64,000 bases of DNA from contig NZ_CP136628.1 in assembly GCF_032918005.1 (NCBI RefSeq), forward strand, positions 2,775,501 through 2,839,500, in the 5' to 3' direction. The notes beneath the pieces are model-generated. The model was not told the origin of the DNA. It saw nothing but the letters and a program-made list of their open reading frames with translations, and made no database searches. Source of the stretch: Bradyrhizobium sp. NDS-1 (lineage in GTDB: Bacteria; Pseudomonadota; Alphaproteobacteria; Rhizobiales; Xanthobacteraceae). The translations under genes and the position numbers were made by a program. This document shows, in pieces, positions 8,157 through 17,141 of this stretch. Position 1 is the stretch's first letter. Each line of letters starts with the position of its first letter.

Positions 8157-8747
8157 TCAGCCCGGCCAGCCGCCGAGCCAGTTGGTGTACCAGGTTTCGC
8201 CGAGCCAGCCGATCCAGATCGCCGGTGCCAGGAACAGCCCGAACGGCAGGTACGCCGTGGCGCGCAGCGGCTTCCGTTGCAGGGCGGCATTGGCCAGATA
8301 AGCGCCGATCGCAAACAGCGCCGCAAGCTCGATCACCGCGACCACGGTCGCAAGCTCGAGCCAGGCGCCACAGACGGCGGCGAGCTTGACGTCGCCGAGC
8401 CCGAGCCCGTCCCGGCCGCGCCAGCGGCGGTAGAGCAGCATCAGGAGCAGCAGCGGAAGGCCCGTGGCCGTGGCGCGGATCAGCGGCCAAAGCAGCGCTT
8501 CGGCGGCGATGTCGGGCACGAACGCGCCGGCGCGGAGCAGCGCGAGCGCGAACGCGGCGCCGGTCAGCTCGTTCGGAATGCGGTAGTGGCGCGCATCGTT
8601 CGCCGCGGTCGCCAGCATCAGGGCGGCCAGGAACGCGCCGTACAGGCCTTCGGTGCCCGGCGCGGCGACGAGGCTTGCGAGTACGCCGAGCAGCAGGAGG
8701 ATGGCGAGCGGAGCCCCCGTCCCGGCATTCGCCGCCCGATCCGTCAC
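8157..8747 (-). CDS. gspO: Type IV prepilin peptidase (A24 family)
   Basis: A 196-residue polytopic membrane aspartyl peptidase that should process the pseudopilins GspG-K. Both catalytic Asp motifs are visible: the first in ATAANDARHYRIPN (D51) and the second in GLGLGDVKL (D119). It lacks the N-terminal Zn/methyltransferase domain of PilD-type enzymes, as is usual for the short alphaproteobacterial form, so N-methylation may be done elsewhere or not at all. The start is GTG with AAGG before it, 4 bp after the gspD stop, so it is translated from the gspD transcript. Confidence 0.88.
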   Translation of the reverse strand: MTDRAANAGTGAPLAILLLLGVLASLVAAPGTEGLYGAFLAALMLATAANDARHYRIPNELTGAAFALALLRAGAFVPDIAAEALLWPLIRATATGLPLLLLMLLYRRWRGRDGLGLGDVKLAAVCGAWLELATVVAVIELAALFAIGAYLANAALQRKPLRATAYLPFGLFLAPAIWIGWLGETWYTNWLGGWPG

Positions 8748-8751
8748 GCCC

Positions 8752-11130
8752 TTAGCGCGCCGCCTTGGGCGGGTTCACGGGAATCACGGGATTGCTGGTG
8801 CCGACGAGGCGGCTGTTCATCTTGCTGCGCATTTCCTCCGCAATGACGTGCGCATCGACGCCATCCTTGATGACGGTCGGGCGGATGAACAGGATCAGCT
8901 CGGTGCGGGCGCGCGTGCTGCCCTGGTGCGAGAACGCATCGCCGACGCCGGGAATGGAGTCGAGGATTGGAATTCCCTGGCGTTGCTTGTTCTCGGTCTC
9001 GCTGATCAGGCCGGCGAGCAGTACGGTCTGGCCGCTCGTCACCGCGATCGAGCTCTTGACCCGGCGCTGCGAGATCGTCGGCGTCAGCGAGCCGGTGCTG
9101 CCGGCGGCCACGCTCGAGATCTCCTGCTCGACGTCGAGCACGACGTTGCCGTTGGCGTTGGCGCGCGGCAGCACGCGCAGGATGATGCCGGTGTTCTTGT
9201 AGTCGATGGTGTTGACGACGGTGTTGTTGGCGGTCAGCACGGTCGCGGTGCCGGTCGAGAACGGCACCTGGTCGCCGACCTGTAAGGTCGCCGGCTGATT
9301 GTCCAGCACGACCAGCGACGGGTTGGACAGCACCTTGACGGTGGTGACGTTGTGGAGCGCATCGAGCACCACGCGCGGAGAGTTTTCCGCGCCGATCAGA
9401 AAGTTGAAGCCGGGCAGGGCGCGGCCGAGCAGCGCGCCGGCGGCTGCGTTGACCGCGCCGGTCTGCTGCTCGATGTTGCTGCCGACCGAAGCGCTGTTGC
9501 TCACGCCGCCAATGGTGTTGGAAACCGAGCCGTGCTTGCTGGCGATGAAGAACTGGACACCGTAGTTCAAGGCGTCGTTCAGTGTGACTTCGGCGATCGT
9601 CGCCTCGATCGCGATCTGGCGCTGCGGCCGGTCGATCTGCCGGATCGTCTGCTCGACGACGCGCTGTGATTCCGCGTTGGCGTAGACCAGCACCGCGTTG
9701 TTGGTGACGTCGGCCGTGATCCGCACGTTTTGAAGGATCGCATTGTTGACGGGCTTTGCGCCGGTGCCGAGCAGGGAGCCGTTGTCCTGGCCGGGAAGGC
9801 CGGCCGCAGCAGGGGCGGGGCGGGCGGCCAGCGACGAGCCGGGAGCGCCGGTGACCGGGGTCGCGGCACCTGCCGCTGCGGTCGGAAGTGCGCTGAGGGA
9901 GGCGATCGGATTGGTGCCGGACGAGGACGTCGCGATGCCCGCGCCCGGCGAGATCTGGCCCGCCGAATTGTCGAGCGAGGAGGTGCTGGTCGCGCTCTGG
10001 CTGAACAGGATCTCGTTCAGCAATGCCACCACCGCCTTGGAGTTGCCGTAGCGCAGCGGGTAGGATTTCAGATTCACGCCTTCCGTGTCGGAGCGGTCGA
10101 GCCGCGCGATCCATGTCTGCGCGCGCTTGAGATATTCCGGCTTCTGGCTGACGACCAGAATCGAATTGAGGCGCCCGATCGGCTGGAATTTCACCACGTT
10201 CTGGCCCAGGCCGCCTTCGCCCGAATCCATGATCTTTTCGATCTCGGAGATGAGCGGCTCGGGCGTGGAGTTCCGCACCGGGAAGATGCCGACCGATTGC
10301 CCCCGCATCCAGTCGGCGTCGAAGGAGAGAATGGTGTCGACCGCGGTCGCCCGGTCGGTGCCGCTGCCGCTGACGATCAAGGTGTTGCGGGCGCTGTCGG
10401 GACGCATGGTCTGGGCCTTCACGCCGAAGGCATCGAGCAGCTTGAAGATGTTCTGCGCCGAGACGTAGCGAAGCGGCACCACGGTGATGCCCTGGCCGGC
10501 CGCAGCGTTCAGCGAGCGATCGATCCCGCCAGGGCCGGCTTCGGGCGCCGGCAGCAGGCGATAGCCGGTGCGGTCACGGACCAGCGCGACACCGGACATG
10601 CGCAGCGCGTTTTCCAGCACGTAGAGCGCATCCGCCTTGGGCACCGGCCGCACCGACGCCAGGGTCACGGTTCCCTGCACGCGCGGGTCGATCGTGTAGC
10701 CGACGTTGAGTACGTCACCAAGAACGACCTTTGCGACGGTGGCAACCGGGGCGTTCTCGAAATTCAGGTCGTAGCCGCTGCCGCCGGCATCGTCGCGTTC
10801 GGCCAGCGCACCGCCCTGCGGCGTTGCACCATCGCTGAGATAGATCGCCGGCTTTGACGATCGCGCCTGCGCAATGCCGCTCGCGCCAGCGTCGGCGGGT
10901 TGACGCGGCTGAAGATCGAGGGAGCGGACCTTGTCGGCGATGTCCTGGGCGCGCGGGTCCTTTGGATCGGCTTCGATCGACTGGTCGGCGGTCACGATAC
11001 AGGCGCCGAGCACGAAAGCGGACGACAACAGGAGGAGCGTTCCAGACAACGCTGAGCGAAGGCGCAAAAGCGGCTGGACCACCTTGAACAAAATACGCCT
11101 GCCCACGCTGATATTGATTGAAAATTGCAT
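8752..11130 (-). CDS. gspD: Type II secretion system secretin GspD
   Basis: A 792-residue outer-membrane secretin forming the exit channel. The N-terminus has a hydrophobic segment ending VLGAC, a likely lipobox, so it may be a lipoprotein that reaches the outer membrane without a separate pilotin. N0/N1-N3 type periplasmic domains follow; a Ser/Ala/Gly-rich stretch interrupts the N3 region at about 380-455, and the secretin core (VGDQVPFSTGT ... ISQRRVKSSIAVTSGQTVLLAGLI ... PGVGDAF) ends the protein. AGGGGG precedes the ATG. It is transcribed away from gspE. Confidence 0.95.
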   Translation of the reverse strand: MQFSINISVGRRILFKVVQPLLRLRSALSGTLLLLSSAFVLGACIVTADQSIEADPKDPRAQDIADKVRSLDLQPRQPADAGASGIAQARSSKPAIYLSDGATPQGGALAERDDAGGSGYDLNFENAPVATVAKVVLGDVLNVGYTIDPRVQGTVTLASVRPVPKADALYVLENALRMSGVALVRDRTGYRLLPAPEAGPGGIDRSLNAAAGQGITVVPLRYVSAQNIFKLLDAFGVKAQTMRPDSARNTLIVSGSGTDRATAVDTILSFDADWMRGQSVGIFPVRNSTPEPLISEIEKIMDSGEGGLGQNVVKFQPIGRLNSILVVSQKPEYLKRAQTWIARLDRSDTEGVNLKSYPLRYGNSKAVVALLNEILFSQSATSTSSLDNSAGQISPGAGIATSSSGTNPIASLSALPTAAAGAATPVTGAPGSSLAARPAPAAAGLPGQDNGSLLGTGAKPVNNAILQNVRITADVTNNAVLVYANAESQRVVEQTIRQIDRPQRQIAIEATIAEVTLNDALNYGVQFFIASKHGSVSNTIGGVSNSASVGSNIEQQTGAVNAAAGALLGRALPGFNFLIGAENSPRVVLDALHNVTTVKVLSNPSLVVLDNQPATLQVGDQVPFSTGTATVLTANNTVVNTIDYKNTGIILRVLPRANANGNVVLDVEQEISSVAAGSTGSLTPTISQRRVKSSIAVTSGQTVLLAGLISETENKQRQGIPILDSIPGVGDAFSHQGSTRARTELILFIRPTVIKDGVDAHVIAEEMRSKMNSRLVGTSNPVIPVNPPKAAR

Positions 11131-11162
11131 CCGATCCCCCTTTGGTTCGGACGCGCAATAAT

Positions 11163-11191
11163 TTGCGCCACGATTATGTTTTTGCTAATAA
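11163..11191 (+). promoter_or_regulatory. Sigma70-like promoter for gspE operon
   Basis: TTGCGC (11163-11168) and TAATAA (11186-11191) are 17 bp apart and overlap the divergent gspD promoter. Transcription would begin near 11198, about 60 nt before the gspE start. Confidence 0.5.
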
Positions 11192-11200
11192 ATAAGTCAA
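11173..11200 (-). promoter_or_regulatory. Sigma70-like promoter for gspD-gspO
   Basis: On the minus strand TTGACT (11200-11195) and CATAAT (11178-11173) are 16 bp apart, in a rare AT-rich pocket. The expected start of transcription is about 35 nt before the gspD ATG. Confidence 0.6.
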
Positions 11201-11260
11201 GGGCAAAGGGCCGATCGTCACCCGCCGAAGTTGTTGCTTTCAGGTCACAAGGTCAACGCC

Positions 11261-12958
11261 GTGAATGCGATGCGCGACCGCTCCGCAGATAGCTTCCGGC
11301 AGCACCTCCTGGAAAAATACTCATTGCCGCCGCGGGCGCAGGCCCATGTCGACAAATCGGCCAACACCGCGCTCGTGCGTCCCTTGCGGGAGTTGTGGGA
11401 GGCCACCGATCTTTCCGCCGCCGAATTCGCAGATGAAGTCTCCGATCATTTCGGTCTGACGCGGCTGAGCCTGCCGCAACTGCTCGCAGCCACGCCTTGC
11501 CTCGACGGCTTCTCGCGCCGCTTTCTGCGTGAATCCACCATCTTTCCTTTCAGTGCGCCCAACGACGTATTTCGGCTGGCTGTCGCCGATCCCTCGGACA
11601 CGGCTGCCATTCGTGCTGCCGAAATCGTGTTCGGAGCGCCGGTCGATGTCGTCGTGGCCTCATACGAGGACATCACCACGGTCCTCGATCAACGGGCCGA
11701 TGCCGACGACGCAAATGCCGATCGAACCGGCAGGAGCGTTGCACAGCAGTCGGACGACGACATCGAGAGCCTGCGCGATCTCGCCAGCGGCGCACCGGTG
11801 GTGCGCGCGCTCAATGATCTCCTGGAGCGCGCCGTGGACTTGCGTGCCAGCGACATTCACGTCGAGCCGTTCCGCGCCGGACTCGTCGTGCGCATGCGCG
11901 TCGACGGCCTGCTGCGTGCGCTGCCATCGCCGCACGGCATTCCGCCGCAGGCGCTGATCTCGCGCATCAAGATCCTCGCCAGCCTCAACATCGCGGAGCG
12001 GCGCCTGCCGCAGGACGGCGCCGCGCGCGTGCGGGTCGGGCGCAGCGAGATCGACGTTCGCGTCGCGACCATGCCGACGCAGCACGGCGAGAGCGCCGTC
12101 ATCCGCCTGCTGCCGCGCGACCGTGGTCTCCTGGAGATGAGCAAGCTCGGTCTCGCCGCGCGCGACGAGAGCGTGATGACGCGGCTGCTCGCGATGCCGC
12201 ATGGCATGATCGTGATCACGGGCCCGACCGGCAGCGGCAAGACCACAACGCTTGCGACCATGCTGTCGATCCTGAACGAGCCCACGCGCAAGATCCTCAC
12301 CATCGAGGATCCCGTCGAGTACGAGATTCCCGGCATCAACCAGTCCCAGGTCAAGCCGTCCATCGGGCTGACCTTCGCCTCCGCCATGCGCGCCTTCGTC
12401 CGACAGGACCCCGACGTGATCATGGTCGGCGAGGTCCGCGATGCGGAGACCGCGCATATCGCCATTCACGCGGCACTCACCGGCCACCTTGTTCTGACGA
12501 CGCTGCACACCGAGACGGCCGCGGCCGCCGTGCCGCGGCTGATCGACCTCGGTATCGAGGGCTTCCTGCTGAAGTCCACGTTGCGCGCGGTGGTGGCGCA
12601 GCGCCTGGTGCGCGTGCTCTGCGACCGCTGCAAGGTCCCGCATGCGCTGACCGAGGCCGATCTCGCCGAGGACCCGCGCTTTGCGGTGATCGGCTTCAAG
12701 TGCGGCGAGGTCGTGCACGAGGCCGGCGGCTGCGAGCGCTGCGGCGGCACAGGCTATCGCGGCCGTAATGGCGTGTTCGAGATCCTCGAAATGTCCGACG
12801 AGGTGCGTACGCTGATCGGCCCGCAGACCGACTCGCACTCGATCGACGCCGCCGCGATGCGGGCCGGCATGACGACGATGCTGGAGGATGCGGTCGCAAA
12901 ATGCCGGGCAGGGCTCACCACCGTGCCCGAGGTCTTCCGCGTCACGACGGTGCGCTGA
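11261..12958 (+). CDS. gspE: Type II secretion ATPase GspE
   Basis: The cytoplasmic hexameric ATPase powering pseudopilus assembly. Seen: an N-terminal GspE/PilB domain, the Asp box (ASDIHVEPF), Walker A GPTGSGKT near residue 320, the Walker B region DPDVIMVGEVRD, the His box LTTLHT, and a zinc-binding CxxC pair (CDRC and CERC) near 453-493. Its length of 565 residues is normal. The GTG at 11261 is preferred because AAGG lies 8 nt upstream; an ATG at 11270 is possible. It opens a tightly packed operon running through gspM. Confidence 0.95.
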   Translation: MNAMRDRSADSFRQHLLEKYSLPPRAQAHVDKSANTALVRPLRELWEATDLSAAEFADEVSDHFGLTRLSLPQLLAATPCLDGFSRRFLRESTIFPFSAPNDVFRLAVADPSDTAAIRAAEIVFGAPVDVVVASYEDITTVLDQRADADDANADRTGRSVAQQSDDDIESLRDLASGAPVVRALNDLLERAVDLRASDIHVEPFRAGLVVRMRVDGLLRALPSPHGIPPQALISRIKILASLNIAERRLPQDGAARVRVGRSEIDVRVATMPTQHGESAVIRLLPRDRGLLEMSKLGLAARDESVMTRLLAMPHGMIVITGPTGSGKTTTLATMLSILNEPTRKILTIEDPVEYEIPGINQSQVKPSIGLTFASAMRAFVRQDPDVIMVGEVRDAETAHIAIHAALTGHLVLTTLHTETAAAAVPRLIDLGIEGFLLKSTLRAVVAQRLVRVLCDRCKVPHALTEADLAEDPRFAVIGFKCGEVVHEAGGCERCGGTGYRGRNGVFEILEMSDEVRTLIGPQTDSHSIDAAAMRAGMTTMLEDAVAKCRAGLTTVPEVFRVTTVR

Positions 12959-12961
12959 CGC

Positions 12962-14173
12962 ATGCCGAACTATCGCTACCGCGCGCTCAACGCCAACGGC
13001 GAACTGGTCTCCGGCGCCATTGCCGCGCCCGCGCCGGGCGACGTCGCGCAGCGGATCGAGCGGCTCGGTCTCGTGCTGGTCGACAACGTCACGCCGGAAG
13101 AGGGCGGCTCGGCCGGCCGCGTGTTCAGCCTCTTCAACCGGCCCAAGCCGGAAGACGTCACAATCTTCACCCGCGACCTCGCGCTGCTGCTGCGCGCCGG
13201 TGCCCGCATCAATGACGGATTGGAACTGCTCGCGGCCGACCCGGATTTCGGTCGGCTGCGTCCGGTTGTCGCCGACATCCGTTCGCGCGTCGTCGCGGGC
13301 GAGAGCTTTGCCGAAGCGCTGGCGCGGCACGAGGGGCTGTTCCCGCCAATGTATGTCGCACTGGTGCGGGTCGGCGAGGCTTCCGGATCGCTGGACCAGG
13401 TGCTTGAGGTGCTGGCCGGCGAGCGCACGCGCAGCGAGGGGCTGAGGCGGCGATTGTCGGATGCTATCCGCTATCCGCTGTTCGTCTTGGGCGCGGCGGG
13501 TTGCGTGCTGCTGTTCTTCCTCACTTTCGTGCTGCCGCAGTTTGCCAGCGTGCTGCAGGACTTCGGCGCCAAGATTGATCCGGTGGTCGGAATTTTTCTC
13601 AACATCTCCACCTTCCTTCGCGGCAATTCGGATGCTGTGCTGGCTGGCCTTGCGGCGACCATCGCCGCGGCTTGGCTCCTGCTCCGGCAAGAGCGCGTCC
13701 GGCGCGGCGTCACCAATGCGATCACGCGGCTGCCGGCAATCCGCAACGTGATGAGCGCATACCGGACGGCACTGTTCTGCCGCAATCTCGGCCTGCTCCT
13801 CGGCAGCGGCGTCAATCTCACCATCACGCTGCGCATCCTCGTCGACATGATGGCGACAACCGGTCCGTCCGCGGTCTGGAGCAATGCCGCCGACCGCGTC
13901 CGCCATGGCTCGAAGCTGTCCGATGCGCTGGCCGAGACGGAAGCACTGCCCGCGATGGCGGTCCGCATGCTCCGGCTCGGCGACGAGACCGGGCAATTGC
14001 CGATGCTGTCGGGACGGATCGCAGAATTCTACGAGGCCAAATTGCAGCGCACGCTGGACCGCGCGGTCGGCATCGCGGGCCCGGCGGCGATCATCGCGAT
14101 TTCGCTGGTCGTCGGCGGCCTGATCACGTCGGTGATGACGGCGCTGATGTCGGTGAGCCAGATTGTCGGTTAG
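12962..14173 (+). CDS. gspF: Type II secretion inner-membrane protein GspF
   Basis: A 403-residue polytopic platform protein. It begins with the typical MPNYRYRALNANG and carries two T2SSF domains with conserved blocks (FTRDLALLLRAGARINDGLELLA; FCRNLGLLLGSGVNLTITLRIL, each cited in part) separated and followed by hydrophobic membrane segments at about 170-200, 220-235 and 370-400. It works with GspE, L and M at the inner membrane. The start lies 3 bp after the gspE stop. Confidence 0.95.
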   Translation: MPNYRYRALNANGELVSGAIAAPAPGDVAQRIERLGLVLVDNVTPEEGGSAGRVFSLFNRPKPEDVTIFTRDLALLLRAGARINDGLELLAADPDFGRLRPVVADIRSRVVAGESFAEALARHEGLFPPMYVALVRVGEASGSLDQVLEVLAGERTRSEGLRRRLSDAIRYPLFVLGAAGCVLLFFLTFVLPQFASVLQDFGAKIDPVVGIFLNISTFLRGNSDAVLAGLAATIAAAWLLLRQERVRRGVTNAITRLPAIRNVMSAYRTALFCRNLGLLLGSGVNLTITLRILVDMMATTGPSAVWSNAADRVRHGSKLSDALAETEALPAMAVRMLRLGDETGQLPMLSGRIAEFYEAKLQRTLDRAVGIAGPAAIIAISLVVGGLITSVMTALMSVSQIVG

Positions 14174-14212
14174 TTGGGCCAGATGGCAAGCAGGTAACGG
14201 GAGAGGCTTGGA

Positions 14213-14668
14213 GTGACCAAATATCGAAGCGCGAAGCGCGGCCGGCGGCGCGCCGGCCGAGGGGAGGCGGGCTTCACCCTCGTCGAGATGCTGGTCGTCA
14301 TCACCATCATCGGGATGATCATGGCGCTGGTCGGCCCGCGGGTGCTGAACTATCTCAGCGAGTCCAAGGCGAAGGCGGCCAAGATTCAGATCGAGAGCTT
14401 TTCCAGCGCGCTCGATCTCTATTTTCTCGATCTCGGCCGTTATCCCACATCGAACGAAGGCCTCACCGCGTTGACCCGCAGCACCAATCAGGCCGGCTGG
14501 AACGGGCCGTATTTGCGCGGCGGGGTAGTCCCAAACGATCCCTGGGGGCACATTTATGTCTATCGCGCTCCGGGCGCGAGCGCGCCCTATGAGATCATCT
14601 CGCTGGGATCGGACGGTCAGGAAGGCGGCAGTGGAACGGCGGCCGACATTGTCAGCGGCGCGCGCTGA
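14213..14668 (+). CDS. gspG: Major pseudopilin GspG
   Basis: A 151-residue major pseudopilin. The basic leader ends in a G|FTLVEML cleavage site with the essential Glu at +5, then a hydrophobic helix (VVITIIGMIMALVGP). The C-terminal part has the family's LDLYFLDLGRYPTSNEGL and the DPWG...Y block. GspO should process it. The start is GTG, with GGGAGAGG 7 nt before it. Confidence 0.95.
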   Translation: MTKYRSAKRGRRRAGRGEAGFTLVEMLVVITIIGMIMALVGPRVLNYLSESKAKAAKIQIESFSSALDLYFLDLGRYPTSNEGLTALTRSTNQAGWNGPYLRGGVVPNDPWGHIYVYRAPGASAPYEIISLGSDGQEGGSGTAADIVSGAR

Positions 14669-15125
14669 GGGCATCGGCGATGCGCGTGGCTTCGCGCTGA
14701 TCGAGATCCTGTGCGTGCTCGCGATCATCGGCCTGCTGGCGGCAATCATCCTGCCGGCTGTCCCGCGCACGACGACGCGCGCCAGGCTGGAGAGCTACGC
14801 GGTCGAGACCGCGGCGCTGCTGAAAGCCGACCGCAACGCGGCGCTGCGCCGGCAAACCAGGGTGGCGACTCAGGTGGACGCGGAGGCGCGCGCGATCCGT
14901 TCCGGAGTCACCGGCCGGACCATCCGCCTGCCTGATGACGTGGTGGTGCAGGCGATGCTGGCCTCGCGCTGCGCCGACAGGGCCGCGGGCCGGACGATCG
15001 ATTTCTTTCCGTCGGGCATGTCGTGTGGCGGGGTGATCGCGTTGGCGAGGCCGGGTATCGGCTATGAGGTGCGTGTCAACTGGCTGACCGGAGGCGTTGA
15101 GATTGTCCCGCAGAAGCTGCTCTGA
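14631..15125 (+). CDS. gspH: Minor pseudopilin GspH
   Basis: A 164-residue minor pseudopilin. The processing site is G|FALIEIL followed by a hydrophobic helix (CVLAIIGLLAAIILP). The frame is open far upstream, but the GTG at 14631 has AGGAAGG 5 nt before it and gives a leader of normal size; it overlaps the end of gspG by 38 bp. It would sit near the pseudopilus tip. The C-terminal domain is diverged, so the letter is partly assigned from gene order. Confidence 0.88.
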   Translation: MERRPTLSAARAEGIGDARGFALIEILCVLAIIGLLAAIILPAVPRTTTRARLESYAVETAALLKADRNAALRRQTRVATQVDAEARAIRSGVTGRTIRLPDDVVVQAMLASRCADRAAGRTIDFFPSGMSCGGVIALARPGIGYEVRVNWLTGGVEIVPQKLL

Positions 15126-15498
15126 CACCGCCGGTTTCACCCTGATCGAGGCGCTGGTCGCGCTCGCGATCATCGCGGTCATGCTCGGGACGATCGGCTC
15201 GGTCATCGCCACGACGGTGAAGGGGACGCGCGCGATCGACCAGCGTCTGGCGCTCGCAGGCACGGCCGAGACCCTGCTCGCAGACCTGCCGCCGCGCTCT
15301 TTGCTGAAACCCGGCCGGCGGAGCGGCGAACTGGCCGGCAGCCGCTGGCGGGTCGACGTTGCGCCGATGAAGATGCCGGGCGGTGATCCCGCCAGCGATC
15401 GCTTCGTGCCGTTGGCCGTCAATTTGCGCCTGCAGCGGGCCGACGGTAGCGCGATCCAGGTCACGACGGTGAAACTGGTGCCGAGGGCGGCGCAATGA
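15103..15498 (+). CDS. gspI: Minor pseudopilin GspI
   Basis: About 131 residues with a short basic leader, the cleavage site G|FTLIEALVALAII and a small C-terminal domain. GspI nucleates the tip complex with J and K. Starts are TTG: 15103 has GGAGG at a suitable 8-nt spacing, while the TTG at 15097 is too close to it. It overlaps the end of gspH, and its stop overlaps the gspJ start (ATGA). Confidence 0.88.
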   Translation: MSRRSCSDTAGFTLIEALVALAIIAVMLGTIGSVIATTVKGTRAIDQRLALAGTAETLLADLPPRSLLKPGRRSGELAGSRWRVDVAPMKMPGGDPASDRFVPLAVNLRLQRADGSAIQVTTVKLVPRAAQ

Positions 15499-16229
15499 AG
15501 GGTTTGGCAACGAAACGCCTGGCAATGAAGCGCCTGCGCCGCGCGCTGGCCAACGAGGCCGGCTTCACTATGCTCGAAGTGCTGCTCGCAACCCTGCTGA
15601 TGACCGTCATCCTTGCGACGCTGGCGACCGTGACGGCGCAATGGCTGCCGAACTGGAATCGCGGCATTGCCCGCGTGCAGCGGGCCGAGCGTCTTGCGAC
15701 CGGGCTCGAGCGCATCGTCGCCGACCTCTCCGTCGCCGAGCAGATGACAGTGAACGGCGACGCCAGGGTGCCGTTGTTCGACGGCGGCGAATTGTCGGTG
15801 ACCTTCCTGCGCACGGCGCTCGGCCCGAGCGCGCGTCCAGGCCTCGAATTCGTCCGTCTGATCGAAAAGGCCGACGCTCAAGGGCTCGCCCTGGTGCGCG
15901 AGCGCGCGCCGTTCCAACCGATGCCGACCGACGGGCAGATCCGCTTCGTCGATCAGGTCGTGCTGATCCGGGCGCCGTTCCGCGTCAGCTTCGCCTATGC
16001 CGGGCCCGACGGTCAGTGGCAGCCGATCTGGCGGGGGCAGCCGCAGCTGCCGGATCGCATCCGCATTACCGTGCGGGACAGTGCGACCGGGCAGGTGCTC
16101 GCGGTCTCGGGCGCGGCGGTCCCGCGCATTACGGCGCCGGCCGAATGCGCCCGGGCCAAGAACCCGGCGACCTGCGTCACGGCGCGCTCTCGGCCGGAAC
16201 AGGCGGAGAAAGAGGAGCAGCAGCTTTGA
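15495..16229 (+). CDS. gspJ: Minor pseudopilin GspJ
   Basis: A 244-residue minor pseudopilin with site G|FTMLEVLLATLLMTVI and a larger globular domain, as usual for GspJ. The leader is long and basic (MKGLATKRLAMKRLRRALANEA). Its ATG overlaps the gspI stop as ATGA, indicating coupled translation. Confidence 0.88.
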   Translation: MKGLATKRLAMKRLRRALANEAGFTMLEVLLATLLMTVILATLATVTAQWLPNWNRGIARVQRAERLATGLERIVADLSVAEQMTVNGDARVPLFDGGELSVTFLRTALGPSARPGLEFVRLIEKADAQGLALVRERAPFQPMPTDGQIRFVDQVVLIRAPFRVSFAYAGPDGQWQPIWRGQPQLPDRIRITVRDSATGQVLAVSGAAVPRITAPAECARAKNPATCVTARSRPEQAEKEEQQL

Positions 16230-17140
16230 GCGGAGCAAGGGACGCGCATGCAACGCTTCGCGACGGCCGCGGCTTCATCGTCGTCGCGGTGCTCTGGATG
16301 CTGGCGGCGCTGGCGGCGCTGGCGCTGATCTACCTGACCTATGTGACCAACACGGCGGTCACGGTCTCCGTCAATGCCGACCGGTTGCAGGCCGATGCGC
16401 TGGTGACCGCGGGGATCGAGCTCGCGGCCTATCGTCTGACGGCGCAGAACGAGGCGCTGCGTCCGACCAGCGGCACCTTCAATGCCCGGGTCGGTGCCGG
16501 TCGGGTGAGCGTGACGTTCCGTTCGGAGGCTGCGCGCGTCGATCTCAACATGGCACCGAAGCCGCTGCTATCGGGCCTGATGACGGCGCTCGGTGTCTCC
16601 GCGACGGACGCACCCGTCTATGCCGACCGGATTCTCGCCTGGCGCGCATCGACCGAGCCCGGCCAGGAGAATGCGGAAGATTCCTACTATCGCACGCTCG
16701 GCGCGCCTTATTTGCCGCGTCACGCGCCGTTTCCGCATAGTGACGAACTCTGGCTAGTGCGCGGCATTCCGGCCGCCGTCGTGGAGCGCGTGCTGCCCTT
16801 CGTCACGGTGTTCAGCAACATGCGGACGGTGAACGTGCTCGACGCCGCGCCGCAGGTAGTGGCGGCGCTGCCGGGCATGTCACCCGGGCTATTGCAGCAG
16901 GTGCTGCGTGACCGCACCGATCCCAACGTCGATTCCCGGGCCTTGGTCGGGCTTGCCGGCAGCACCAATGCGACGATCGAAGGCTCGAAGGCGTACCGGT
17001 TGACGGTCGCGGTCGAGCTGCCGTCGCATCGGCGGAGCTCGGCCGAGGTCGTCATCCTGCTTCTCGAAACCGGCGATGAGCCGTATCGTGTATTGTCGTG
17101 GCATAACGCCGTCGACGGCTCCGCCGGAAAGCCTCTGTGA
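16226..17140 (+). CDS. gspK: Minor pseudopilin GspK
   Basis: A 304-residue tip pseudopilin. The N-terminus RGFIVVAVLWMLAALAALAL is typical of GspK, which lacks the usual Glu5, and the big C-terminal part has the RVDLNMAPKPLLSGLM block and a helix-hairpin-helix-like SAM region. The start is taken as TTG at 16226, overlapping the gspJ stop by 4 bp, because GAGGAG lies 8 nt upstream; the frame is open much further upstream without coding character. Confidence 0.87.
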   Translation: MSGARDAHATLRDGRGFIVVAVLWMLAALAALALIYLTYVTNTAVTVSVNADRLQADALVTAGIELAAYRLTAQNEALRPTSGTFNARVGAGRVSVTFRSEAARVDLNMAPKPLLSGLMTALGVSATDAPVYADRILAWRASTEPGQENAEDSYYRTLGAPYLPRHAPFPHSDELWLVRGIPAAVVERVLPFVTVFSNMRTVNVLDAAPQVVAALPGMSPGLLQQVLRDRTDPNVDSRALVGLAGSTNATIEGSKAYRLTVAVELPSHRRSSAEVVILLLETGDEPYRVLSWHNAVDGSAGKPL

Positions 17141-17141
17141 G

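Noticed and set aside
11660..14770. A 1036-codon open frame on the minus strand
   Set aside because: It lies wholly antisense to gspE, gspF and gspG, whose motifs are unmistakable. Its product is Arg/His/Asp-rich without domains, the usual shadow of high-GC codon use.
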